Source: Nomia melanderi
Lineage: Eukaryota > Arthropoda > Insecta > Hymenoptera > Halictidae
Assembly: GCF_051020985.1 (NCBI RefSeq)
Contig: NC_135000.1
Coordinates: forward strand, 1,240,001 to 1,304,000
Length of the DNA: 64,000 nucleotides
Reading direction: 5' to 3'
Part shown: positions 24,350 to 36,581 of the stretch, one piece after another
How the letters are laid out: every line of letters begins with the position of its first letter
Numbering within the stretch: the first letter of the stretch is position 1
The notes under the pieces: model-generated
Databases searched by the model: none
Told to the model about the DNA's origin: nothing
The model's input: the letters and a program-made list of their open reading frames with translations, nothing else
Made by a program: the position numbers and the translations under genes

Positions 24350-24972
24350 TTAACACGTTCGGTACCACCATTTGTTTCATTGACAATGTTCTTGCAATAT
24401 TTTACTAAATCCAACAAATCATCTAAATAAAATATTGAAAAGTTGAAAATAATCTCCTAATTGATAGTTGATAATCTCCTAAGATAGTTGAAACTATCTC
24501 CTAATTGTAAATAATAATATCTATACCACTAATTTAATACGTATAATAAACATGTTATAATAAATAACACTATGTATAGCATTAATTTCGTACAATTAAT
24601 CATCTTTACGTGAAGTATAACGGAATATCCTACAACGAATCGATTCGCTCCTAAACCTTCGTTGCAGGACACACGCGTATAAGTATGCTCATATTAAGGA
24701 CAGCGCATACATTAACAACAGGAAGTATATAAAATAAAAACATACAAGCATGCTTATGTATCACAAGTTTAATTTATTATATTTAAATTTTATATATTTT
24801 TTTATCTTTTTTTTTTTTTTGTCAAGCCAATCGTATTTCCCCGCGTTGTAGCGTACTCAATCGTTGTAGCAGTGTCAATTTCACGAAAAGGACTGTTCGT
24901 TATAGGTTAGAGTCCACTGTATAGGATTGTGGCCGTCACACGAATATCTGAGGTTGGTAACGAACGTGTTAA
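24350..24972. mobile_element. Family C element, long form
   Basis: The ends TTAACACGTTCGGTACCACC and GGTAACGAACGTGTTAA are inverted copies. The 623-bp span is more than twice the usual length, so another insertion or internal amplification is likely. Its right end lies about 100 bp from the profilin stop codon, so it probably overlaps the profilin 3' untranslated region. Confidence 0.6.
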
Positions 24973-25070
24973 CAGTTGCGCTTGAAACGACTGGAAAAAG
25001 CGAGTAAAACAGAAGAGAGGTACAGTAACATTGTAAGCGAAGCGTCTTATTATTGTTAGTGTATACCAAC

Positions 25071-28000
25071 CTAATAGCCGCAGGCCAAGAGGTAGTCGCC
25101 GAGTTTTTCAACGACCGACGCGGCTTGCTGTGGCTGTATGGGGTCTTCGTAGAGGGAGACGACCACGGCTTGCGTCGTCTTCATGCAATGGACGCCGACC
25201 TTGCCGAGTTTTGCCCTTATCACCCGATCCGTGCCCGACAGATAAATGTACCTGTTGCCGGCCAAGGTGACCCCCGACGACGTCAGAATGTCCTGCTCGT
25301 CGAATCCCTGGACCAATTTCGCCAGCTCCTCTTTACTCACCTAGAGAAGGCACACGCACACGCAAACGCCGGTTAAACGGATGCAAATTTAGACCAGGCG
25401 GTCTTACATCTTTAAAAATATTTTCGCCGCCCGTCGGAATACGTTCACGACCGCCGCGTTTTTCCCGGTGCTCGTCGTTTGATAATTGAGAACAGTTCTG
25501 GGAAAGAGTCTGTAGATTTATGGATTCCTTTTTCAATCTCCTCTGGGTAACTTAACACTAGAACTACCAGATGTATCAAGGTGACCAATTCCTAATTTCT
25601 TTTTTTGGAATTAATGCAAAGGTACAGATACTTCTTTAAGAAACGATTAAAGATGATTTAGCAATAAGCTAACTGAAATCTTAACAAATTTAGGCTTATA
25701 ACTTTCATAAAGAAATGTTCAAAGGACGTTTCAAAGGTAGTTCTAGCGTTAATCGTATAAAATTGTAATCTTTAACACATTATTCACCAGTTATTGAAAG
25801 GTTTGTTGAAGATTCATGATCAAGTAAACATTTCTTAATAAATGTTTCAATAGCGACAGCAATTGTAATCCTGATTCAACAAATCATTCTGGGTAACATA
25901 ACCTAATCACTTTCCTCGGGGACTATTATTCAAAGAAAATTGTTGAGCTGCTTTTTGATAGAAGACAGTCATTAAGGAATCTATTAATAGACGGCCGGTA
26001 AATAAAGTGTTAAAGTCACGTACATCCAATCCTGTTTTTACGCGATAGATGCGTTCCATGTAAAAAAAATATACTATGCTTATGAAGAAACAGAGATTGA
26101 TCCCAGATTTCAGAAATCAGGAAAATAATTATTCCTTGTATATTGAATTCGAGAATTTTTTCCTTGCAATGTGAATGATCGTGTTAAAATCAAATTTGTA
26201 TAAAAACAGAGTTGAGTGTATTTAACATTTCGAACATAGAAATATATCGGAAAAACTAAAATTAAAATTTGGCACGGTTCATCGTTTCAACTTGTGGGCT
26301 CTCTCCTCTGAAAAGTTCTCAATTGAGAAGTGTGTGTAGAAAACACTGTAAATGCCGAGTATAAAATTTTTAAAGGAAAAAGGTTACCTAACTTCTGTTA
26401 TTTTTCGACATTACTGACAAATACTTAGGAAACCCAAAAGTACATTCAAATTGTACATTACAGTATTCACATTGACAAGTAGAACATTTTCCGATAAAAA
26501 AGATTTCCAACCGTGGCATTTACAATATGTTCTACAAAGTCTCTTTAATTCTTGGCTTGAAAATGAATTAAAACAATGAAAGCAAGTTAAGACGAAACTT
26601 GCGCTTGTCATCGTATCAATTTGGTAAATTTCTGCATTGTAACCGGAAATAAATGAAAGCCAATCGTTCGTATGTCCCTTGGCGTACGATTTCTTTTATG
26701 ATTATGTTCTTCATAAAATATTTCCTTTTATTTCAACAATTTACCTATCGGTAAGTATTCAGTACTTTTTTTTAAACATTAATAACAAATAGTTACGGAT
26801 TTCCCGGTAAATGTTTAATATAATCGAAGAGCGATATGTCACTCGTGTAACATAACCTAACAATTTCGCTCAGGATTCCTATTCAGGAATAACAATAAAA
26901 TAATTGAACTCCTTTCTGATATAATATTGTCACTCATAGACTTATCAATAGACTTTCAGTAAGTAAACCATTAAAAACAGTAACATTACTTTTTATCAAA
27001 TTAAATGACAAATCTTCACCGCAGGTTTCTCTCATACACTAAGGGATCGCCATAGGAGACATTTTTTTGAGAAAGGAAACGGCGGTGTCGCTCGGCTAAA
27101 TCTTTTTCGAAAGTAACTTCAAACCAGATTTTCTTTTTGCGGTGTAAAGCGGGTCGCGGGTCGAACGGAGGACGTACAAAAAAAGATCGGGACATCCGAC
27201 TCGGAATTCCTACCAATTTCGTACAGCGAACGCTCGGTTCGAGAATCCGTTCAGTTCGCAGGCGACCGCGAAAAAGCGAGGAATACAACCGACACTCCGA
27301 TTTCGGCGAGCGAAGGCCGCGCAAAAGCCCTGACTCACTAATTTCAAGTACGAGCTAGCGGACGTATCGCCGCGAGAAATTTGCTTCGTGTGGCCCTGAC
27401 TAACCGACGACCAGCGCGACGATGAATCAGACACCGAGCACGTTGCTCGGCTAATGCGTCGTACGCTCTTCCCTTTCGACAATTCGACACTGTAAAATGC
27501 GAGATTTCAATGGGAACGATGAAAAAAAGAAACAAATTCATCATATAATTACCGATTTCGTATTACACGATGATATTTGGGGGAAATTACTAGAAAGTTG
27601 GCAGGCGTTGACAAGGGAAGCGGACAGGACGGTCGGACGGACAGTCGCCGGGTTGGCGGGTCGAATGGCCGGCCGGCCGGCATCGCCATTTTGGCATTGG
27701 CAAGCGGAAAGTGTTCGCACGACATGGAGCGGCGCCTACGACGCGATGCCAAAGCCGCCAACGACCTTTGTGCGGGCTTTCGACCTTTTTCCGACGATTC
27801 GTTTCGAAATTCAATGCATTTCAGTTGCTCGGCCCCTAACAGCGGTGTATGCGCACGCGCAGATACGTACGCGCAAATAAAAAGCGACAGTAACACGAGT
27901 TTCTAGGAATTTAATAACGCCGCGTGCTATGATTGAGGTTATGTTCTTCCATTCGGAGAAAGGTAGATGAATTTTAATATTCGTTAGGTATTTCATGAAA

Positions 28001-29867
28001 ATTCATTGAACTGGTCGTCAAAATGACATTAATACTTGTGCACATCGCTATTCTGTACCGACATCCAGGTATTTACCGACGAGATACGACAGGAGTGCCG
28101 ATAGCTACTCGCTCGCAACACTGATGGCGCCGCGATCGCGTCGAACCTTTCTGGAACTGTCGGTTTTGCAATTTTAAACGACATTGCCGTACGGCGTACA
28201 ATGAAAACGGAGTGACGAAACAAAAAGTCGATCGGTACAACGTACCGAAACCATCGAATTCAATCCGCTGTTCAACAGCCCCGTCCGTTATCGTAAACAC
28301 ATGCACGCGTACAGTAAGTCCCTCCGTCGCGTTAATCACGCGTCGCGATTACGAGATTTTTCGCAAAAGAAATTGAACTTAACGATCGGAAAACGTACGT
28401 TCGCAGTGCCGCACGTATGTAGGCGTCTTCGCGCGTCTCTTTCGATAACGGAAAAACGCTGCCGAAGAAATGAGTCATCGTTCGCAGGCGAAATCGTTAA
28501 TGACACAGGGGACAGAATTCACGTGGAATTATCTAGGATCGAGTATAGCCTGAAAAAATGCGACCGTGGACATTAGAAACGCAGTGGGAAAGACGAGAAG
28601 AGACCACCATTTCCAGCAGCACGAGCAAGACGGGCGACAACGTGCCCGGCAGGCAGCCATGTTAAACTTTGTCGAAAACCGTTCAACTTCGGGCTAGACA
28701 AAATTTTCTGCAGCGAGTATTGCCACACCCAATTTCACCTCGGGATAGCCTCCATCCCGGGTAAATCCGTGCCCGACACGATTTTGGAGCGATCGGCTGC
28801 CTTTCGAGTCGACCGGTCGACAAATTTTCGATCGAACCAGCAATTTACACGAGAGCTGGTCCGGTCCGGTCCGGTCCGGCCTAGCCTGGTCTGGCCTGCT
28901 GCGCTCCTAGCGAACACATCTGGGCGGTGGAGAGAATTTCACCGGAGAATTTTCGATCGGAAGAAGCTTAGCCGGCCGGCGACAGACTGACTCGGTGTCG
29001 AGTCAAAAATATATTTGCCCGTTTAGCCTTTCCGATGCTGCTTTACGTCTCTCAGCCGGCTTAGGCAGCACGAGGCGGAATCGTGCCGGTTCAGCACGCG
29101 GAACTTTCCGAAGGATTTCAACCGTTTCGTCCGATGCAAGGATTTATCGTTGGTTTCGGGAAAGTCGAGACGCGCGAATGGCTACGTGGCACCATTTTTC
29201 CCCCCTATTTTTTTTTTCTTCAAACGATTTAACCGACCGTACTTGTCATCCCTCGTGAAACACATTTCGGGTCCCCGCTCACGGCGACTACATTTCGACT
29301 CGGCGCATACCGGATTCCGGCGACACGAGCCGCTAAGTGAACGAACGAGATATCCCGAATATTTCTACTGATATTCAGGATATACGTGTCCTACGCGCAC
29401 GAGATATGAATGCGTGCACATGTGTGTACAGTATATACGCTACGAAGAAAAATGTTCACGACGGTGTGTCCACCGGGCCACAGCGAACAACAAAGAAAGG
29501 CGGAGAGGAGACGAGGAACTTGAAAGCTACGATGCGTTTTCGGTTTTCCTGTATACGCGCATTCGGCTTCTACTGCCTTCCTTTTAGCTGGACGAGTTCG
29601 GCTACGAAGACGGCCGACGAGGACGACGGCCACCACCACCACGATGACGATGACGGCCACGGCGACGAGGACGACGACGATAATAGTAATAATAATCATG
29701 ATAGCAATAATAAACCTCCGAAGCGTTAGTCGGGCTCGGATAATGCGATTACTCACTTCGAAACCCTCAGACTTCGCCCAAAGGTTGCCATCGTGTCCCG
29801 CAATCGCTGCTTTGGTAACACACCTAGACGCGAGCAGCTGCTTGTCAACGTAATCCTGCCAGCTCAT
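25071..29867 (-). CDS. chic: Profilin
   Basis: Profilin is a small cytoplasmic protein that binds monomeric actin, phosphoinositides and proline-rich ligands, and feeds ATP-actin to growing filaments. Two coding exons join in phase 0: 29757-29867 (37 codons, donor GAA|gtgagt) and 25071-25340 (89 codons plus stop, acceptor ctctag|GTG). The product is 126 aa, the normal insect length. The start MSWQDYVDKQL carries the conserved N-terminal Trp of the poly-proline site, and the C-terminus is EKLGDYLLACGY. The start at 29867 is chosen because MSWQ is the family's N-terminus; an upstream in-frame ATG four codons earlier is unlikely. The 4.4 kb intron contains a family B element and GC-rich stretches. 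The start codon faces Nol10 across 874 bp. The name follows Drosophila chickadee. The identification is secure. Confidence 0.96.
25552..25752. mobile_element. Family B TTAA element in profilin intron
   Basis: TTAACACTAGAACTACCAGA and GGTAGTTCTAGCGTTAA bound 201 bp within the profilin intron, about 210 bp from the splice acceptor. Confidence 0.75.
25753..29756. other. Remainder of the profilin intron
   Basis: The first part (to about 27000) is AT-rich and featureless. From about 27000 to 29330 the sequence is GC-richer, with stop-poor frames on both strands and a short GGTCC pentamer run at about 28858-28880. This part could hold alternative promoters or untranslated first exons, as known for Drosophila chickadee, but no signal proves it. 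A GAC/GAT and AATAAT repeat tract lies at about 29615-29712. Confidence 0.45.
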
Positions 29868-30741
29868 TTTTGAACACAAGCGATTCGACTCAACTTTTCA
29901 CTACGGCACTAGAGACACAACCCGTCACCGACTGACTCCTCTCACGACTACCTATATGCGTTGAACGCCGGTCACACTTCTCTTTCACCCCTCCTTATCC
30001 CTTCGTGGTTATTCGTAGCCCCTCTTGGCCCCTCTACGCCCCCTCGTTTCTCTCTGCCCCCCCGAAAACCCCGGTATCCAGCGATCGCGTCCCCCCACTT
30101 TCGATACCAGCACGGTAATTGACTGCCGACCAATGCTGCCAACCCCTGCGACAACCTCTTTACATTTTCAAAGTTTGCGTATAATACGATGCACACGGTG
30201 TTGATCGTTTCTATTATTTCGCTAGGTACACCGGTTGCATCGATTCTCTCATTCGAATCATTATTTTAATCGAATTTTTGGTTTTTGCTTCAGCCGGTGT
30301 TGCCAGTTGAACATGCGCTACTTTTCCACCTATTCAACTTTAAAGATACCAGATCTTTTTTCGTTCTAGACTGTAGGTGTATATGCGTATAGTTTCATTG
30401 AAAATGCTTGTTCTGTATTCTTTTTTATTTTCGAACGATTATATTTGCAACGTCAAGTTAGAAGTCACGAAAACGTGTTAGAATTTTCATTAAATTATTG
30501 TTCGGGTATTTCTTCTAGTGATTTTCGTGTTTACGAATATTTATGTAAATTAAATTGTGGCGACCTCTTCGATAGGGACAAAAATTGTCTAAACACGTAC
30601 ACATGTACAATACGTACGTACGTCGCTACTTATTATGATAATAACGTTCCACGTGCTTTGCTGTTAACAGTTTATTATTTTCGCGCGATGCGAGTAATAC
30701 GTTCGTTATATTGTTAAAAATTTCTAACATTCGTCGTCACG
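29868..30741. promoter_or_regulatory. Shared intergenic region between profilin and Nol10
   Basis: These 874 bp separate two divergent start codons and must contain both 5' untranslated regions and probably both core promoters. A pyrimidine-rich, GC-richer part (about 29930-30110) lies on the profilin side, and AT-rich sequence on the Nol10 side. I see no clear TATA box. Shared regulation is an inference from the spacing. Confidence 0.55.
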
Positions 30742-33700
30742 ATGCAAGTGTCTTGTCCCAACAATGTGAAAATTTATAATTTAAGCGCTGGAAAGTCTCT
30801 TCCAGAGGTACATGTTTATTTATTATTGTTTTTCAATCTCTATCAACTTTATTAATTTTTATCATTTTTGTAATTTTACCAGTGGTTAACTGAACGCAAA
30901 AGGCGAAATTTATTAAAAAAAAATGTTGGTAAGTCAATTTACATACCAGATACATTTGTACCTATGCAATGTGTAAATGATTTCAATAATACCTTACCAC
31001 ACATATAGATATACGGCGACGTATTGAGCTTATCCAGGATTTTGATATGCCTGGAATTAGTAGTAACATTAAAGTTTCTAAGGATGGACAATACATTATA
31101 GCGACAGGAATATACAAGCCACGTGTGAAGTGTTTTGAAGTTCAAAATTTATCACTAAAATTTGAAAGATGTTTCGATGCTGAGGTTGTAACTTTCGATA
31201 TACTTTCTGACGACTATAGCAAGGTATTTATTTACACATTTTCTATGAATCTGTATCTTTATAATTATAACAATTCATATTTTGTATTATAATTCAGATG
31301 GTATTTTTACACTGTGATCGAACTATTGAATTTCATGTTGCCCATGGGAGATATTATAGGCTAAGAGTACCACGTTTTGGAAGGGATATTAAATATCATT
31401 ATCCCCTGTGCGATCTTTTTGTGGTCGGAGATAGGTTTGTCCTTGTAATATTTTCAATTATAAATACTATTCGTAACAATACTTTCTTACAACTAAACGT
31501 ACTGCAACCAGTCAAATGACCAGTTTTAAAATTTAATTTAAAATTCTGTGTTTTCTTTCATTCAATTAACTTCATATCAATTCCTATATTGTCTAATTAA
31601 TCAGTTTTTCAATTTTCGCCTTTCCTTCTGTTCCTATTACCATTAAGAAACGTATATCATCCAACTTGTTTACTTTTATTTTGTAACTAGATATTTGATT
31701 GGTTATAATGGGAATAGATATGTACAAAGTGCTGGTATATTTAGTGTTAAAACATCCCTTTCTAAGAACATATTCTTTTACAGTAATGAGATCTATCGAA
31801 TAAATCTTGAAAGAGGACAATTTCTACAGTCCTTCGTGACAGATGCATCGTCAATAAATAAATGTGAAATAAATCCAGTACATCAACTTATTACTATTGG
31901 AACTCAAGAAGGGAAAATTGAAGCATGGGATCCACGAGTAAGAAACAAAGTGGGTACACTGGACTGTGCTTTGTACTGTGTTGGTCAAAACAATAAGTAT
32001 GACAGTTTATTATTGACTATCAAATAATCAAATAGACATTTCAGTTTTTTGTAATTACATCAGTTTTGTTGCTGTTATACAGAGTAGAAGCGGTTCCTGC
32101 TGTTACTAGTTTAAAGTTTCAAGGAGGATTAACATTAGGAGTTGGCACATCGACTGGACAAGTATTATTATATGATATTCGCTCAAGTAAACCCTTTTTA
32201 ACAAAGGATCATATGTATGGATTACCAATCAAGAATATAGAATTCCATCAGACAATGGATATGGTTTACTCTATGGACAGTTCTATTGTTAAAATATGGG
32301 AAAAAGATAGCGTAAGTAGATATAATTTAAATTAAGTTAATTTTCTCTACATATTGATGCACAATTGAAATAAATAATAGCAACTGGAATTTGCTTATAA
32401 TTAGGGCAAATTATATACATCGATTGAGGCACAAAATGATTTCAACGATTTATGCGTCGTACCAAACACTGGAATGCTTCTAATGGCTACTGAAAATACA
32501 AAAATGCAGACATATTATATTCCTACTCTTGGACCTGCTCCCTATTGGTGTAGCTTTTTAGACAATCTGACGGAAGAGTTAGAAGAATTAAATTATGAAA
32601 CTATTTACGATGACTATAAATTTGTTACCGAAAAGGAATTGGATGAGTTAGGCCTAGCGCATTTGAAAGGCACTAATTTACTTAGGGCCTATATGCATGG
32701 CTACTTTATCGATATTCGGCTATACAAGAAAGCGAGAGATGTGATGAAGCCTTTCGAATTCGAGGAATATAAGAAACGAAGAATACAACAAAAAATACAA
32801 GAAACTTGTGGCAGCAGAGTACAGGTATTAAAATATTTTATCATTTTACGATGCTCATTGTATATTGTATATTTATTCTATACAATACGATACATTATAT
32901 ATTGAACAATTATTTGTAGATTCAAAAGATGCCAAGTGTAAATAAAGAACTCGCTTTGAAATTAATGGATGCTGAATCAAACGCAAAGAAAAAGAAGAAT
33001 GCGTCCAATATTTTGAAAGATGACCGTTTCAAAGCACTGTTCAGTAATCCTGATTTCCAAGTGGATACAAATTCGGAGGAGTATTCCTTGTTAAATCCTG
33101 TTATTTCTCGCCTCGACAAAACCAGAGCGAAAAAATTGGAAGCTCAATTGGCCGCGGAAGAGTTACAACGAAACATGGAAATTGATGACAAAGAGCAAGG
33201 TAGAATTTTCCACGTAGTCGATTTCAAATATTTAGTAATATGTATTGAAACTTTTAGATCACAGTTCGGATGAAAGTTTCATTCATGATGATAGTAGTTC
33301 GGATGACGAAAGAGGATGGGTTAAGGAAGTGAAAAAACAATATCGGTTAATACGGAAGAATGAAAGGGAGAACGAAGAAAAAGAGGAAAATGCGAATAAC
33401 GATGAAAGTTCAGAAAGTCGTAGCCATCTTTATGAAATCAAAGACGGTGTAGAATTTAAAGACGCGAAACCGATCGCACAGAAAAAGAACAAGTATGTAT
33501 ATCTAATCATATGATTGGCCGAAAATTAACATTATCAAACATGCGTGTGGCGTTAATAAATTACTTTTGTATTTATATTTTTATAGAGCTACCCTGGGAG
33601 ATAGGTTGAGAAACGAAAACATTCACGATGTTAAAATTTCTGGTGCTCGTGGTAACCGAGAAATGACTTTTCATGTGGAAAAGGTACGTTTCTTTATTAT

Positions 33701-33891
33701 ATAAATACGTTAACGTGTACCCATTATATTTCGTATCGTATTTTATATATATGTATATATTCTTTATATAAATGCATATATTTTTTTCATAGAAAAAATC
33801 TGGGCGAGCAAAACTGCAAGTAAAAAGACACGAGAAAGAATATAAACACCTCTTAAGGCCAGCCGGAAACTTGTACAGAAAAAAGCGCTGA
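30742..33891 (+). CDS. Nol10: Nucleolar protein 10 (Enp2 homologue)
   Basis: This is the WD-repeat protein of the small-subunit processome (yeast Enp2), needed for 18S rRNA maturation in the nucleolus. Eleven coding exons give one frame of 678 aa, close to the human length: 30742-30807, 30883-30928, 31009-31223, 31298-31434, 31784-31996, 32083-32311, 32405-32824, 32920-33199, 33258-33492, 33587-33683 and 33793-33891. All introns are GT-AG. The N-terminus (MQVSCPNNVKIYNLSAGKSL) and the WD core (residues about 50-350, with GTQEGKIEAWDPR and TSTGQVLLYD) are typical. A NUC153-type motif, DDRFKALFSNPDFQVD, starts near residue 476. The C-terminal tail is acidic then basic and ends NLYRKKR. Intron 4 is mostly a mobile element. 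A poly(A) signal AATAAA lies at 34062. Identification is secure; exon 6 could shift by 2 nt at the AGAG acceptor, but only 32083 keeps frame. Confidence 0.96.
31487..31750. mobile_element. Family H element filling Nol10 intron 4
   Basis: The copy is homologous along its length to the complete element at 53150-53400, including TCAATTCCTATATTGTC and CATCCAACTTG. The right end TTTAGTGTTAA is intact and the left end is degraded (TTACAACTAAACGTAC). It makes up about 264 of the 349 bases of the intron. Confidence 0.75.
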
Positions 33892-34482
33892 TATTTATTG
33901 TTGTACTAACATATTGGTTTTTTTTAAAATAGTAAATAATCTTGTTTTTTAAAACGATTTCTTCTTTGCTCACCCATTTCATAGCATAGGAAAGAAAACA
34001 AAACGAAACGGCATCTCCTCTACTTTCCCAATATCCTGTGTTAGAAGACGCTTCCAACACGAATAAAATAATTCGTTTCGGAGCAATGTGTGTGTATATC
34101 TTGACAGAGGTGAAGTGTCATCTCAAAAGGCTGATATAATTTAAATTCATACGTTAGGGTGATTCACACACAAGGTGCCGATACAAATGTTTTCTTTTCA
34201 AGTTCAAAAGCATTGTGCTCGTCTGTCGAGAAAAATGACATTGGTAAGTCTAACGATTATTTAATTATTAAACATTTAACGAACTATTTATTTTATATAT
34301 ATACATATATAGGAAATAGCGTAAGATCGGATTTCTGTTTTCGGGACATTTAGTTGTGTCTCATTGGAATTAAATTTTATGTTGATAACTTTAGTCTTAA
34401 TCGTCACTGTTTATTTTGATTCTGAAGGTCCGACCGTACTATTGTAATTTGTCAGAAAGTTCAGCGTTTCGGTAATTTCACG
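33892..34482. other. Nol10 3' end and upstream region of the next gene
   Basis: The Nol10 3' untranslated region probably ends near the AATAAA at 34062. The rest is the likely promoter and 5' leader of the gustatory-receptor-like gene. No further gene is seen. Confidence 0.55.
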
Positions 34483-36581
34483 ATGGCTCGCGTCGTTCCA
34501 TTTGCGATAGATTCTAAAATTCGAATGACCGATAGCGTATATTCACTCGCTTTAATTACACTTGTAGTTAAAGTAAGAAATTCTGTTTTAAAAATGAAAA
34601 CACTTTTCAATCACGACAGAAAAGTTATTCTATTATACTGTGTTGCTTTTAATAGGCAAGTTCGAACAATGAATCCAAAAATGGGAAAGATCCTCCTCAA
34701 CAAAATCACGAAGAAACGACACAAGCATCTACACCATCCGGATTATCAGACCTGCAAATGCAAAGCACAGAAGTAGGAGCACGTATTTTCACAACTAATG
34801 GTAGTGAGGTAGTTAAAGATTATTTTTATTAAAATTACAGGTAGGTGAAATCACGGAAATGCCAGATTTCGAGATGCTGAGCACATCGGCAGTACTCCAT
34901 TACTGCAAACATAAGATACTGAGGCCGTATCTAAGGTTATTAGGCGTTATGGGATTGAGACCAATGAGTACTGATGATTCCGAACGTTATTCACGTTATT
35001 GCATTCTTGTGAATCTCCATACCTTTCAAGTAACAATATTTATGTGCATTGGATATATTTTACAGTTCATGGCATGCTTTAGGTGAGATGCAGCTAGCGA
35101 TGCTCGAGTTACTTCTAATTTAATGTAATTCTAATCAAGTATAATATATTTACACTTTCAGAAGAGACCGTGGTTTTTGTTATAAATCGTCACCATTAGA
35201 AGCTGAACTTCCATCAAATACAAGCGAAGATGAAGTACCACAGATTGGTTGCTTTGGCAATGTTGTGTTCAGCTATTTCGTTCCGAGTATATTACACTTA
35301 ATAGCATACTTGTATACCGTCTACCTGTTTCGAATTAAAGAGAACGAGCAGCTACAAAATTTAATGGAGAGAGCGTTTCTTCTCTCCTCTAATCCTGTGA
35401 ATCGTGGAAATCAACGGAGACTCGTGCGAATACTATGGTTATTCATAGCATTAAGCGTGGTGTGGATAATTACGGCACTACTTACAGTAAACGTTCTAAT
35501 GGCCCGAGGAGTTATTGTATTCCAGTGGTTGGAGCACAGGTAACTTATGCGCTTACTCAACGTAGGCTGCACACAAATCTCTTACATTTTATGTTGACGT
35601 CAAAATTGTTTTCCTTCTGTTATCAAATTATCGCGTTCGTTTCTTTATTTCAATATGTTTTATTGTATCGCGTATACACGTTGTATCATTTAACATTCCA
35701 TTCAAATTTATTTTTTTGCACAGCCCGTATCAAGTAAAAATAACGTTGAAGGTATTTTTAATCGTATGCACGTTGTGGCACGATATGGTGCAAGGAACGA
35801 TTATAACCAGTTACTGTTTGCAAGGACAACTTTTATTGGCGCATCTGTACTTCCTTCGCGGGAAATTACTTCATCATACTTTAGCACCCATTGATTGGAT
35901 GCGGGTTTGTTAAAATTCGTTTTTGCATAAATTTTCAACGTTTGCTGTTTACTTAAGATCAAAGTTATACGAACATTCTTATATGTTGCAGGAAATTTGT
36001 GAGTTCAAAAAATTGTTGAAATATTTTAATGACGAATTAGGCCCAGCTGTATGCATATATACCGTTGTGAATTTATCGTGGGCTGCAGCGGGAACAATAT
36101 GGTTGCTTCAATATGATAATAGCGACCCGCAACGTAATTCTGTCACTTGGGTCGGAATACTGAATGTTATTTTATGGATTTTAATATCGATAGCTCCATT
36201 TATTCAGGTATATATTTTAGTAGAATAAAATTAGCAAGAATTATGTAAATAAATCTAAACATCTTTTATTAATTGCCACGAAAATTCCTACTCAAAAGAT
36301 ACTAAGAGTAAGTACGAAGTTATTGGTTTATTTTTTACTAGGCAGCTCGTTTAACTACTGCTTGTTCGATGATACAAAATATTGGTCACGAAGTGCGTGT
36401 TCGACCATTTGTTTATCAATGCACGCCGGGTGAAGATCTGGATACCATACTTCTGTACACATCGTCGTTAAAGATGTGTGCTAGACTTTTCAGAGTACCA
36501 ATCACAGGTAGATATCTTTGCCTTCTACTGACTGTAAGCAGCATCGTGATTCTCACGTTAGGACTGTGCCAATTTCTCTAA
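34483..36581 (+). CDS. Gustatory-receptor-like seven-helix membrane protein
   Basis: Seven exons join into a 487-residue protein: 34483-34572, 34656-34772, 34841-35082, 35162-35539, 35724-35904, 35992-36207 and 36342-36581. All introns are GT-AG. The first roughly 100 residues are hydrophilic and Ser/Gln/Thr-rich. Seven hydrophobic segments follow, near residues 124-148, 183-206, 239-262, 283-307, 353-375, 389-408 and 465-485. The protein ends ILTLGLCQFL. The C-terminal QF after the last helix, the arginine-rich loops and the late phase-0 introns resemble the insect gustatory receptor superfamily, in which the last helix usually carries TYxxxxxQF; here the TY is replaced (TVSSIVILTLGLCQF). 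It could be a true receptor or one of the receptor-like (Grl/PHTF-type) proteins. The ligand is unknown. The start in exon 1 is the first in-frame ATG and gives no signal peptide. Confidence 0.75.

Noticed and set aside
25053..25376. 107-codon plus-strand frame
   Set aside because: It is the antisense shadow of profilin exon 2.
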